Below, in pieces: positions 38,003 through 46,681 of a stretch of 64,000 nucleotides of DNA. Position 1 is the stretch's first letter. The number at the start of each line of letters is the position of its first letter. Made by a program: the position numbers and the translations under genes. The notes beneath the pieces are model-generated. The model worked only from the letters and a program-made list of their open reading frames with translations. It did not search any database and was not told the DNA's origin. The DNA lies in contig JAXHLY010000001.1 in NCBI GenBank assembly GCA_034521715.1, forward strand, positions 124,001 through 188,000, written 5' to 3'. The stretch comes from Methylohalomonas sp034521715 (GTDB lineage: Bacteria > Pseudomonadota > Gammaproteobacteria > Methylohalomonadales > Methylohalomonadaceae).

Positions 38003-39231
38003 ATGACACACATGCACACCAACGACGTCCTCAGGATCTCGGACCTGGACCTGTCCGGGAAAAAAGTACTGATCCGGGTGGATTTCAATGTACCCATTGC
38101 CGACGGGGCCGTCACCAATGATGCCCGTATTCGTGCCAGTTTGCCGGCTATCAGGGAGGCGCTGGAGGCCGGCGCCAGTGTCATGATCGTCTCGCATCTC
38201 GGCCGGCCCAAGCCGGACGAGAAGGATCCGGAACTGTCACTGGCCCCGGTCGCGAAACGCCTGTCGGAGCTCCTGGGCCAGGAAGTGCCGCTGGTCCAGC
38301 GACTGGATCAAGGGTGTCGAGGTCGAGTCCGGCCATGCCGTGTTGTGCGAGAACGTGCGCTTCGAGGAAGGCGAAACCAGTGACGATGAAGACCTGGCCC
38401 GGCGCATGGCCGCACTGTGCAATGTTTACATCAACGACGCCTTCGGCACGGCCCACCGCGCCCAGGCCTCGACCTCGGGCGTTGCCAAGTACGCACCCGT
38501 GGCCGTGGCGGGCCCGCTGATGCTGGCGGAACTGAACGCACTCGGCAAGGCGCTGGACGATCCGGCAGCGGCCATTACTGGCCATTGTTGGCGGCGCCAA
38601 GGTATCGGGCAAACTCGATCTTCTTGAGCAACTGCTCGACAGGGTTGATCAGCTAATCGTTGGCGGCAGCATTGCCAATACCTTCATGAAAGCCGCCGGC
38701 CTGCCGATTGGCGGATCGCTGCACGAAGCCGATCTGGTGGATGCCGCAAAAGACCTGCTGGAGAAAGCGGAGCAGGCCGGCAAGCTGATCCCGCTACCCA
38801 CCGACGTGGTGGTTGCCAGGGAACTCAAACCGGACGCGGAGGCGGCAACCAAAAAAGTGGCAGATATTGCCGACGATGATCTGATCCTTGATATCGGCCC
38901 TGAAACCGCCGAACGTCTGGCACAGATGGCGGGCCAGGCAAAAACCATAATCTGGAACGGCCCGCTTGGTGTCTTCGAGTTTGACCAGTTTTCCAATGGT
39001 ACGCGCAGACTGGCCGAGGCGATCGCCGACAGTGACGCCTTCTCGATTGCCGGCGGTGGCGACACCATTGCCGCGATCGCGAAATTCAATCTGACTGACA
39101 GAATTTCCTACATTTCGACCGGCGGTGGTGCTTTTCTGGAATACCTGCAGGGCAAGACCCTGCCAGCGATCGCCATGCTGGAAGAATCAGGCCGCGCCTG
39201 GGCGGCCATGGAACGGGCGCGCGAGTATTAA
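38003..39231 (+). CDS. pgk: Phosphoglycerate kinase (two frame breaks)
   Basis: About 409 residues. N-terminal SGKKVLIRVDFNVPIADG and ASVMIVSHLGRPK; after a break near 38310, DWIKGVEVESGHAVLCENVR and YINDAFGTAHRAQAS; after a second break near 38580, AIVGGAKVSGKLDLLEQL, then IIWNGPLGVFEFDQFSNGT and STGGGAFLEYLQGKTLP. All substrate and nucleotide motifs are present, so the breaks look technical. It converts 3-phosphoglycerate and 1,3-bisphosphoglycerate. Confidence 0.95.
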
Positions 39232-39261
39232 TTCTCGTTGCCACGACAGTTTTTTGATTCA

Positions 39262-39447
39262 TCCGCGAATGAACGCAAATGCACGCGAATCTTAGGACCT
39301 TTGGTTGATTTAGAGTAGGAGCCCGGCTTGCCGGGCGAAGATAAAACTGATTCGCGCAGCGAAGCTGCGCTCCTACACTGGACATGAGATACGCTGAACC
39401 GAACAGTCGAAACATCGATTTGAGCTATTCGCGTTTATTTGCGGACT
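39262..39447. repeat. Composite repeat: inverted CCGCGAATGAACGC arms around a REP doublet
   Basis: Left arm 39262-39291 (TCCGCGAATGAACGCAAATG...) and right arm 39427-39447 (ATTCGCGTTTATTTGCGGAC) are inverted partners. Between them at 39315-39376 lies a GTAGGAG-family REP doublet. Confidence 0.88.
39315..39376. repeat. Paired REP hairpins, copy 5
   Basis: GTAGGAGCCCGGCTTGCCGG on the left, GCGCAGCGAAGCTGCGCTCC on the right, the standard two-hairpin form, nested inside the inverted arms at 39262 and 39427. Confidence 0.9.
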
Positions 39448-39495
39448 ATTTAAACAATACCACTGCATATAGCAGTTCATAGAAAATAACATTCA

Positions 39496-40938
39496 ATGAG
39501 ACGTACAAAAATCATCGCCACACTGGGCCCTTCGACTGATGAACCGGGGGTGATCGACCGGCTGCTGGATGCCGGCGTTGATCTGTTTCGCCTGAATTAT
39601 TCACATCAGACCCAGGCCGTGCACAAACGGCGCATGGAGTTGATTCGTGAACGCACCGCCGCACGCAATGTAGAAGTCGGCGTCATCGCCGACCTGCAGG
39701 GCCCGAAGATACGGCTGGAAGGCTTCAGTGACGACAAGATCATGCTGCGGGACTCATCCACGTTCGTTATCAATACGGAACTGTCCGCCTCGGGTGGCGA
39801 TGAAACCCAGGTCGGGGTCAGCTACAAGGACCTGCCACGGGATGTGAAAGTCGGCGATACACTGCTGGTCGATGATGGCCGCATCGTACTGCGTGTCAAG
39901 CATGTCGGCGCCCATGAGGTCTCCTGTGAAGTCATGCTCGGCGGTGAGCTGACAGGTAACAAGGGTCTAAACCGCCTGGGCGGCGGCCTGTCGGCAACAG
40001 CACTGACCGACAAGGACCGATCTGATCTCGAACATGCGATCAGCCTCGGTATTGATTACCTCGCCGTATCGTTCCCGCGTACCGCCGATGATGTTCTTGA
40101 AGCCCGTGAGTTACTCAAGAGCCACGGCAGCAACGCCAGCATCATTGCCAAGATCGAACGCGCCGAGGCACTGGATCATGCCGCCGAGATCATCGAGGCC
40201 GCCGAGGCCATCATGATCGCGCGCGGTGATCTCGGCGTTGAAATCGGCGATGCCGCACTGCCGCCGACACAGAAGCGGCTAATCAAGATGGCACGGGACA
40301 TGGATCGGGCCGTGATCACCGCGACACAAATGATGGAATCGATGATCGAACACCAGATGCCGACCCGGGCGGAAGTTTTTGACGTTGCCAATGCCGTGCT
40401 CGACGGCACCGACGCGGTGATGCTGTCTGCCGAAACCAGCATCGGACATTTTCCGGACAAGGCCGTGGCTGCCATGTCACGCATCTGCGCTGAAACCGAA
40501 AAACAGCGCCTCGCCCGGGTCTCGGATCACCGCATCAACCAGCGATTCGAGCGCATCGACGAGGCCATCGCCATGTCGACCATGTACGCCGCCAACCATA
40601 TCGGCGCCAAAGCTATCGCGGCTCTGACGGAAACCGGCTCGACCTGTGTATGGATGTCGCGCATCAGTTCCGGGATCCCGATCTTCGCCTTCACCCGCCA
40701 CGTCAGCACCCAGCGCAAGGTAAAGCTGTTCCGCGGCGTATACCCGGCCGGCTTCGATATCACGCATACCGACCCGCTAGAGGCCAACAAGGAGATGATC
40801 GAGATCCTCATGGGACGCGGTATCGTCAAGGAAGGCGACGCCGTTATCATAACCAAGGGCGATCTGCGCGGGGCCCGCGGTGGCACGAATAACATGAAGA
40901 TTATTCGCGTCGGCGAGGCCCTGGAACATTCGATCTGA
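39496..40938 (+). CDS. pyk: Pyruvate kinase
   Basis: 480 residues, intact. Begins RRTKIIATLGPSTDEPGVID; active-site blocks VIADLQGPKIR, SIIAKIERAEAL, MIARGDLGVEI and THQMPTRAEVFDVANAV-type ATQMMESMIEHQMPTRAE are visible; the C-terminal domain ends GGTNNMKIIRVGEALEHS. It makes pyruvate and ATP from phosphoenolpyruvate. It lies between pgk and fba, separated by repeats on both sides. Confidence 0.96.
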   Translation: MRRTKIIATLGPSTDEPGVIDRLLDAGVDLFRLNYSHQTQAVHKRRMELIRERTAARNVEVGVIADLQGPKIRLEGFSDDKIMLRDSSTFVINTELSASGGDETQVGVSYKDLPRDVKVGDTLLVDDGRIVLRVKHVGAHEVSCEVMLGGELTGNKGLNRLGGGLSATALTDKDRSDLEHAISLGIDYLAVSFPRTADDVLEARELLKSHGSNASIIAKIERAEALDHAAEIIEAAEAIMIARGDLGVEIGDAALPPTQKRLIKMARDMDRAVITATQMMESMIEHQMPTRAEVFDVANAVLDGTDAVMLSAETSIGHFPDKAVAAMSRICAETEKQRLARVSDHRINQRFERIDEAIAMSTMYAANHIGAKAIAALTETGSTCVWMSRISSGIPIFAFTRHVSTQRKVKLFRGVYPAGFDITHTDPLEANKEMIEILMGRGIVKEGDAVIITKGDLRGARGGTNNMKIIRVGEALEHSI

Positions 40939-41000
40939 CACGCCGTTGGCGCCGGGGCCGGGGTGGCACTCGCAGGTAACGGGCAATATACTCGGGGGAA

Positions 41001-41074
41001 GCTGATAGCCAATAGCTGATAGAAGCCGGTTTCATTAATGCTATTTGCTAGAAGCCATCAGCTATAAGCTTTAT
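41001..41074. repeat. Heptamer arrays GCTGATA and GCTATAA class
   Basis: Two blocks in 7-base register: GCTGATA, GCCAATA, GCTGATA, GAAGCCG at 41001-41028 and GCTATTT, GCTAGAA, GCCATCA, GCTATAA, GCTTTAT at 41040-41074. They end just before the fba ribosome binding site. Confidence 0.75.
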
Positions 41075-41093
41075 TAATAGAGGTAGCGAGCAG

Positions 41094-42116
41094 ATGAGCA
41101 AGAACGATTTATCTGCTATTGCGCAAGCTATGGTGGCCAAGGGCAAGGGTATTCTCGCCATCGACGAGAGCACCGGCACCATCAAGAAGCGCTTCGACAG
41201 CATCAACGTCGAGTCGACCGAGGAAACGCGCCGCGCCTACCGCGAGCTGCTGATCACCACGCCGGGCGGCAGCGATTACGTCAGCGGCATGATCCTGTAT
41301 GACGAGACCATCCGCCAGCAGACCGGTGACGGCGTGCCGTTTCCGAAGGCGCTGGTCGACCAGGGCATCATGCCCGGCATCAAGGTGGATACCGGTGCCA
41401 AGGACCTGGCCGGCCACCCCGGTGAGAAGGTCACCGAGGGTCTCGACGGGCTGCGCGAGCGCCTGAACGAGTATGTCGAACTTGGCGCCAAATTCGCCAA
41501 GTGGCGCGCGGTTATCACCATCGGCGACGGCATTCCATCAGACGCCTGCATCGAGGCCAATGCCCACGCGCTGGCGCGTTACGCCGCGCTGTGCCAGGAA
41601 GCCGGCCTGGTGCCGATAGTCGAGCCGGAGACCCTGATGGACGCCGACAACACCATCGAGACCTGTTTCGATGTCACGGAACGCGTCCTGCATACCCTGT
41701 TCGATCAGCTCTATCGCCAGAACGTCGCCATCGAACACACTATCCTGAAGGTCAACATGGTCATCGCCGGCAAGAAATGTCCGGCCCAGGCCGATCCGGA
41801 ACAGGTGGCCGACATGACCGTGAAGTGCCTGCGGCGCCATGTGCCCGCTGCGCTGCCGGGCATCGTGTTCCTGTCCGGCGGCCAGAGCGCCGCACTGGCG
41901 ACCGAGCACCTGAATCTCATGAACAAGAAATACACCGATCTGCCATGGCCGCTGTCGTTCTCCTACGGCCGCGCGCTGCAGGAACCCTGCCTCAAGACCT
42001 GGGCCGGCAATCAGGAAAACGTCAAGGCCGCCCAGCAGGCCCTGCTGGAACGCGAGAAATTCAACAGCCTGGCAACGCTGGGCAAGTATGATGCGAACGC
42101 CGACAAGGCGGCTTGA
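41094..42116 (+). CDS. fba: Fructose-bisphosphate aldolase, class I
   Basis: 340 residues, intact. The Schiff-base type aldolase, not the zinc class II enzyme usual in enterobacteria. Evidence: GKGILAIDESTGTIKKRFDS at the N-terminus, PIVEPETLMD, the lysine region HTILKVNMVIAGKKC, and FLSGGQSAALATEHLNLMN. The eukaryote-like class I form occurs in several Chromatiales-type bacteria. It catalyses cleavage or formation of fructose-1,6-bisphosphate (and sedoheptulose bisphosphate in the Calvin cycle). Confidence 0.95.
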   Translation: MSKNDLSAIAQAMVAKGKGILAIDESTGTIKKRFDSINVESTEETRRAYRELLITTPGGSDYVSGMILYDETIRQQTGDGVPFPKALVDQGIMPGIKVDTGAKDLAGHPGEKVTEGLDGLRERLNEYVELGAKFAKWRAVITIGDGIPSDACIEANAHALARYAALCQEAGLVPIVEPETLMDADNTIETCFDVTERVLHTLFDQLYRQNVAIEHTILKVNMVIAGKKCPAQADPEQVADMTVKCLRRHVPAALPGIVFLSGGQSAALATEHLNLMNKKYTDLPWPLSFSYGRALQEPCLKTWAGNQENVKAAQQALLEREKFNSLATLGKYDANADKAA

Positions 42117-42132
42117 GGTGAGTTTTAAATCA

Positions 42133-42303
42133 GTCCGCGAATGAACGCAAATACACGCGAATACAGAACCTTTCTTTCAAGCCTGAAGAAGGTATTTTGT
42201 GGGAGCCGATTTCAATCGGCGATTCGAACGTGCAGGTATCGCGGATTAAAATCCGCTTCTGCAGCAAATAACCATTCGCGTTAATTCGCTTTCATTTGCG
42301 GAC
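42133..42303. repeat. Composite repeat: inverted arms around a divergent REP pair
   Basis: Left arm 42133-42162 (GTCCGCGAATGAACGCAAAT...) and right arm 42274-42303 (ATTCGCGTTAATTCGCTTTC...). Between them, 42199-42263, are two hairpins of another REP subtype: GCCGATTTCAATCGGC and GCGGATTAAAATCCGC. Confidence 0.88.
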
Positions 42304-42317
42304 TTATCCAATACATC

Positions 42318-42623
42318 ATGCCTGATGAAAGCAATCCCGCCGACCTCCCCGACGAGGCCCGTCCCGCCTACGAGGCCTATCTCGCCATGTCCGCAACCAA
42401 GAATGCCTATTTCAGTTTCATGGTCGAGCTGGACCAGAAACAGAAAAACGGCGACGAAATCACTATTGCCGAGAACCTGAAGCTGGAGCAGCTATTGAAA
42501 GAACACGACGAAAAGGTAGCAGCCTTTAACGAGGCCATGCAGGCAATGAAAGAGATGGACGAGGCGGCGCGATCACGCCCTATCCGCGCCATGGGCGGCA
42601 CCACACCGGGTCCCGGATACTAA
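42318..42623 (+). CDS. Conserved-looking hypothetical protein
   Basis: A 101-residue acidic, soluble, helical protein. No domain recognised. It contains a Met-rich amphipathic C-terminal helix (FNEAMQAMKEMDEAAR) and a Gly/Pro tail. It is two bases from the DksA-like gene, with which it is almost certainly co-transcribed, so an accessory role there is possible. The start ATG 42318 directly follows the composite repeat. Confidence 0.6.
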   Translation: MPDESNPADLPDEARPAYEAYLAMSATKNAYFSFMVELDQKQKNGDEITIAENLKLEQLLKEHDEKVAAFNEAMQAMKEMDEAARSRPIRAMGGTTPGPGY

Positions 42624-42625
42624 TC

Positions 42626-42974
42626 ATGGATACACCCTCACTCGGCCAGTACCGGGAGATGCTGCTGAAGTACCGGCAGATGCTCGAGGACCTCACCGAC
42701 ACACGCAGCGATGCGAGCAGCACCGTCGAACTCGACCAGACCCGTACCGGCCGTTTATCCCGCATGGATGCCCTGCAGGGCCAGGCCATGGCAAAAGCGG
42801 GCCAGGCACGCGCGGAACAGGAACTGAAAAAGATCTGCCGCGGCGCTGGAAAGAATCGACGATGGCAGTTTCGGTGAATGTCTTGAGTGTGGCGAGGAGA
42901 TTGCGGAAGGCCGCCTGAGTGCCGATCCGACGGCGACGCTGTGCATCAAGTGTGCTGAAATAAAAGAGAAGTAG
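42626..42974 (+). CDS. DksA/TraR-type zinc-finger protein (one frame break)
   Basis: 115 residues, shorter than DksA (about 150). A coiled-coil region (LLKYRQMLEDLTDTRSDASS) precedes the zinc finger CLECGEEI...CIKCAE, reached after a break near 42835 (KKI then AAALERIDDGSFGE). Such proteins bind RNA polymerase through its secondary channel; whether it acts in ppGpp control is unknown. The coiled-coil tip DxxDxA is not evident. Stop TAG at 42972-42974. Confidence 0.82.
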
Positions 42975-42983
42975 GTACCAGGA

Positions 42984-43792
42984 TTGAATAGACCCTGGGG
43001 TGCATACAGGCCTGATCGCTGGCAAAAACTCCTTGTCAACTTATGCCGCCACACCTCCCTGGGCAGAGGAAGAGCACGCCGTTTCGTCAGGGACAGGCTG
43101 GTCTCCAGTCATCTCGACACGGTTGATTTCGAATTCCCGTTTGCAAAATTCCGTCTCAGTCTCACCGGCAATGCCTGCGAATGGAAATTACTGCTGAATT
43201 CCGGCTATAACCGGAAAGAATCTCAGTTTATCCGTGATGAGCTGCTTAAACAGCCACAAGGGGTCAGGGTTTTCGTGGATATTGGTGCAAACGTTGGCAT
43301 GCACACCCTGGCCGTACATGAATACTGCGACAGGATACTGGCCATAGAGCCACTGGATGAGGCCAGGGAAAAACTGGAATTCAATGTTTCAGTCAACAAC
43401 GCTTACGACCGGATTACAATCATTCCCTTTGCCATAAGCAGCAACAACGAGATCCTCCGAGATTTAGCCGTGATATCAATGATCTCGGCGGATCCCATAT
43501 AACCGGGGAAGAGGGAAAGAATACACGTCCAGTGCAGGCCAAAACCCTGGAGACTGTTTTGAATGAATACGATGTTGGCAGCGTAACGTGCCTCAAGATC
43601 GACATTGAGGGGTATGAAGACAGGGCCCTGATACCTTTCTTCGATAAGGCGCCGGAAAAGCTGTTCCCGCAATCCATGATTATTGAACACATATCCAGGG
43701 ACAGCTGGAAACGGGACTGCATCGGTTACCTGCTTGAATCCCGCTATGATTATGTATGCGAAACCAGGAACAACACGTTCCTAAGATCTTAA
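42984..43792 (+). CDS. FkbM-family SAM methyltransferase (one frame break)
   Basis: About 269 residues. SAM-binding motif FVDIGANVGMHTLAVHEY, then ILAIEPLDEAREKLEFNV; after a break near 43452, the FkbM segment LKIDIEGYEDRALIPF. These enzymes methylate sugars or polyketides. It likely starts at TTG 42984; no ATG with a ribosome site is available. GC content is lower than the neighbours. Its 3' end overlaps the convergent GDT1 gene by 113 bases, hinting at an insertion or at a wrong stop in one of them. Confidence 0.8.
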
Positions 43793-44054
43793 GAATCGTA
43801 AAAATCCCAATCGCAATGAATCCCAGCCCGGCAATCATGTTTAGCTGTTTTTCGGAAACGTAACTGGAGATTGCCGCCGCGGCAAGAACGGCAATGCCGG
43901 CAGCGGTGATCAGCGCCAGCGACGAGGCGGCGAACACCAGCCATTTGCTGACGGACTTGTCAGTGCCGAACAGCAGGGTTGCGAGCTGGGTCTTGTCGCC
44001 CAGTTCGGCGACGAAAATAGCAGCATAAATAGTGAAAAAAATCTTGAGATCCAT
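43680..44054 (-). CDS. GDT1/TMEM165-family membrane protein
   Basis: A small membrane protein of the UPF0016/GDT1 family, putative Mn or Ca exporters. The hallmark EXGDKT motif is AELGDKTQLATLLF, followed by two to three further helices; only one of the two GDT1 repeats is present, as in single-repeat bacterial forms. Homologues end near residue 90-95; here the frame runs on to 124 into the FkbM gene. The start has GAGGT five bases upstream. The last 30 residues are probably not natural. Confidence 0.8.
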   Translation of the reverse strand: MDLKIFFTIYAAIFVAELGDKTQLATLLFGTDKSVSKWLVFAASSLALITAAGIAVLAAAAISSYVSEKQLNMIAGLGFIAIGIFTILKILGTCCSWFRIHNHSGIQAGNRCSPVSSCPWICVQ

Positions 44055-44080
44055 AGATTACCTCATTCAATAAAACAAAA

Positions 44081-44407
44081 GTCCGCGAATAAACGCAAAT
44101 GGACGCGAATTTTCGTATCCTGTTTAATCTATACGAGTCTGTTTTCAGGCTCCAGAAAGTATAAATTAAGGAAGCTCTGAATGATCCCCGCATGTCATTT
44201 CGACCAACGGGAGAAATCCCTGTCTCGACCTCAGGAGAGATCTTCCATAAAAGGTCCCTCGTTGCACTCGGACGCCTTCAAGGTCCTCGCTGTGCTGGGA
44301 CACCTCCGTGACTCTCGCTGCGCTCGAAATGACAAATTCTTCAGAGCCTCCTTAATCAAAAAAGTGGATATATCCTGCTTTGCGTTTATTCGCGTTCATT
44401 TTCGGAC
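44081..44407. repeat. Composite repeat: inverted arms around a MITE
   Basis: Left arm 44081-44110 (GTCCGCGAATAAACGCAAAT...) and right arm 44381-44407 (TGCGTTTATTCGCGTTCATT...) flank the MITE at 44166-44355. These are the same arms as at 39262 and 42133, but with different contents. Confidence 0.88.
44166..44355. repeat. TTAA MITE, full 190-bp copy
   Basis: TTAA at both ends; left TTAAGGAAGCTCTGAATGAT, right (complement) TTAAGGAGGCTCTGAAGAAT. Inner arms TGTCATTTCGACC...GCTCGAAATGACA match the copy at 37765 over most of the length. Confidence 0.93.
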
Positions 44408-44475
44408 TGTTATAACAGACAGACAAATATTCTTCTGTTGAAAGATTGGAATGAGACCTCACAAGCACCGATATT

Positions 44476-45112
44476 CTATTCGCTGAGCGCCCTGTAGCTG
44501 CCGTCGGTCTGGCGTTCGAACAGTTCGCCCGCCTCGAAATCGAAATACCAGCCGTGTATTTTCACTTTGCCTTCCTCGATGCGCTGCTTGACGAAAGGAA
44601 ACGTCATCAGGTTGTCGAGCGAAACGCCGACGGCCTCGCGTTCACATAACCGGCATTGTTCGTCCAGGCTGGACTCACGGTGATCGTTTTTAACATGTTC
44701 ACGTGCCGGCGCCATGACATCCATCCACGGATCGATGAAACCGTGGGTAGTGTTGGAATGTCGACCTTCCATCAGTGCCCGGATGCCGCCACACTGGCTG
44801 TGGCCCATGACAGCGACATGCGGCACCCTGTAGATGCTTGATGGAAAACTCAATCGCCGCTGATGTGCCATGTGTCTTGCCGTCATCCACGAATGGCGGC
44901 ACAACATTGGCAACATTGCGTACAACAAACATGTCACCGGGATTGGAATCCGTGATCAACGCCGGATCAACGCGTGAATCACTGCAGGCAATGACCAGTG
45001 CCTGCGGGGACTGGCCATGCTTGACCAGTCTATCGTAAACCTCGGGCTGCTCGACAAAATAGCGCTGACGAAAGCGCCGGAAACCTTCAATGAGTCGCTC
45101 GAGTTCAGGCAT
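44476..45112 (-). CDS. can: Beta carbonic anhydrase (one frame break)
   Basis: About 212 residues. Zinc ligands and active-site dyad are visible: CSDSRVDP (first Cys with Asp-Arg), then MGHSQCGGIRAL with His and second Cys. The frame breaks near 44831, one extra G between KHLQ and VPHVAVMGHS. Interconverts CO2 and bicarbonate. In an organism with a cbb-type cluster it may support CO2 fixation or bicarbonate supply, and bicarbonate can stimulate class IIIb cyclases, although no direct link is shown. Confidence 0.93.
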
Positions 45113-45135
45113 ATACTGGGCTCCTTATTGTTTGG

Positions 45136-46050
45136 TTATGAAATCTGTTCCTGTTTTTGTCCGGTCAGTCGTGCTTCCGCCTCGCGGTACTTGGCGGCCG
45201 TTTTTTCTATGATCTCGGGAGGCAGCTTTGGCGCCGGAGGTTTCTTGTCCCAGTCGAGGCTTTCGAGATAATCGCGCACGAACTGCTTGTCAAAGCTCGG
45301 TGGACTGATACCGACGCTGTATTCGTCTGCTGGCCAGAATCGCGATGAGTCGGGTGTCAACACCTCGTCGATAAGTACAAGCTCGCCGTCGGCATCCAGA
45401 CCGAATTCAAACTTGGTGTCGGCGATAATAATACCGCGTTCGCGGGCATAGGCCGCCGCCTCGGCATAGATGGCAAGGGTTTCCTCGCGGATGCGTTCGG
45501 CCAGTTCGGCGCCAATCCTGTCGGCCATCTGTTCGAAACTGATGTTCTCGTCATGATCACCCGCCTCCGCCTTGGTCGCGGGCGTGAAGATCGGTTCCGG
45601 CAGTTGCTGGGCCTGCTGCAGCCCCGGCGGCAACGGGATCCCGCAGACATGACCGTCTTTCTGGTAATCCTTCCAGCCCGAGCCGATGATATAACCACGC
45701 GCGACCGCCTCGACCGGCAACGCCTGGCAACGCCTGACAATGACGCTGCGACCCTGCAGCGGCGCACGTTCATTCTCATCCGGCACGATATCGGCAAGCT
45801 GTATAGCAGTCAGGTGATTATTGATCCGTGCCGCGATCCGGGCGAACCAGAAATTCGACAGCCGGGTCAGCACGCGACCCTTGCCGGGAATCGGGTCCGG
45901 TAGTATCACGTCGAAGGCCGACAGCCGATCGGTTGTCACGATCAGCAGGTGGTCATCACCCACGGCATAGATATCCCGCACCTTGCCCTGGTTAAGCAGT
46001 GGCAGGTGACGTAATTCAGAACGATAAAGCGGGCGGTCCGGGTCGGTCAT
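45136..46050 (-). CDS. purC: Phosphoribosylaminoimidazole-succinocarboxamide synthase PurC
   Basis: Purine synthesis step joining CAIR and aspartate. 304 residues from ATG 46050, the long (yeast-like) bacterial form. Signatures: GKVRDIYAVGDDHLLIVTTD, RLSAFDVILPDPIPGKG, VEAVARGYIIGSGWKDYQ, and IIADTKFEFGLD. A longer upstream frame to 46143 is probably not translated, because homologues begin near RPLYRSELRHLPLL. Intact. Confidence 0.95.
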   Translation of the reverse strand: MTDPDRPLYRSELRHLPLLNQGKVRDIYAVGDDHLLIVTTDRLSAFDVILPDPIPGKGRVLTRLSNFWFARIAARINNHLTAIQLADIVPDENERAPLQGRSVIVRRCQALPVEAVARGYIIGSGWKDYQKDGHVCGIPLPPGLQQAQQLPEPIFTPATKAEAGDHDENISFEQMADRIGAELAERIREETLAIYAEAAAYARERGIIIADTKFEFGLDADGELVLIDEVLTPDSSRFWPADEYSVGISPPSFDKQFVRDYLESLDWDKKPPAPKLPPEIIEKTAAKYREAEARLTGQKQEQIS

Positions 46051-46212
46051 GGTTCTGGCTTCATTCACGGCGGTGTATTGTCCCACAGCCTGGCGGAAGC
46101 GGCTATTCCGGGTGCTCCGGGGCTGTAACGGAAGGAACAGCATAATCTGGGCTTTTCATGGGGTGCGCATTGCGATAGGCTGCCGCGTTCTTTATAGCGG
46201 GGACCGGCAAAC

Positions 46213-46681
46213 TTGCCAGAACAGCCGAAACGGTCCATGCCCCCGAGACCGGGGCCGACACGGGGTCTGCGACATGTGGCGCTGAATGTCCGTGACCTGG
46301 AAACCTGCGAGCGCTTTTATGTCGAGCTGCTCGGCATGGCCGTCGAGTGGCGCCCGGATGCCGACAATGTCTATTTGTGTTCGCTCGGCAATGACAACCT
46401 GGCCCTGCACCGGCTGCCGGCGGGCCAGGCGCCGACCGGCGTCCAGCGACTGGACCACATCGGTTTCATACTGAAAGACCCCGGGCAGACTGATGCCTGG
46501 TATGAATTCCTGCAAGGCGCACGATGTTCCCATGAAAACGGCACCGCGCACGCATCGCGACGGCGCCCGCAGTTTTTACTGCCATGATCCGGAAGGCAAT
46601 GTTGTGCAGATGATCTACCATCCACCGCTTGCTGATAGCCGGGCGAGTCGGTTAAACGGAAGGGGATATGTCCATGTCTGA
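46213..46681 (+). CDS. VOC/glyoxalase-family protein (one frame break)
   Basis: About 155 residues. A vicinal-oxygen-chelate fold protein with GLRHVALNVRDLETCERFYV, the first metal-ligand strand, and, after a break near 46512, SFYCHDPEGNVVQMIYHPPL, the last strand with the Glu/Gln metal site. It is a metal-dependent lyase or dioxygenase of unknown substrate. The stop touches the speD start. Only one VOC module is present. Confidence 0.82.
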
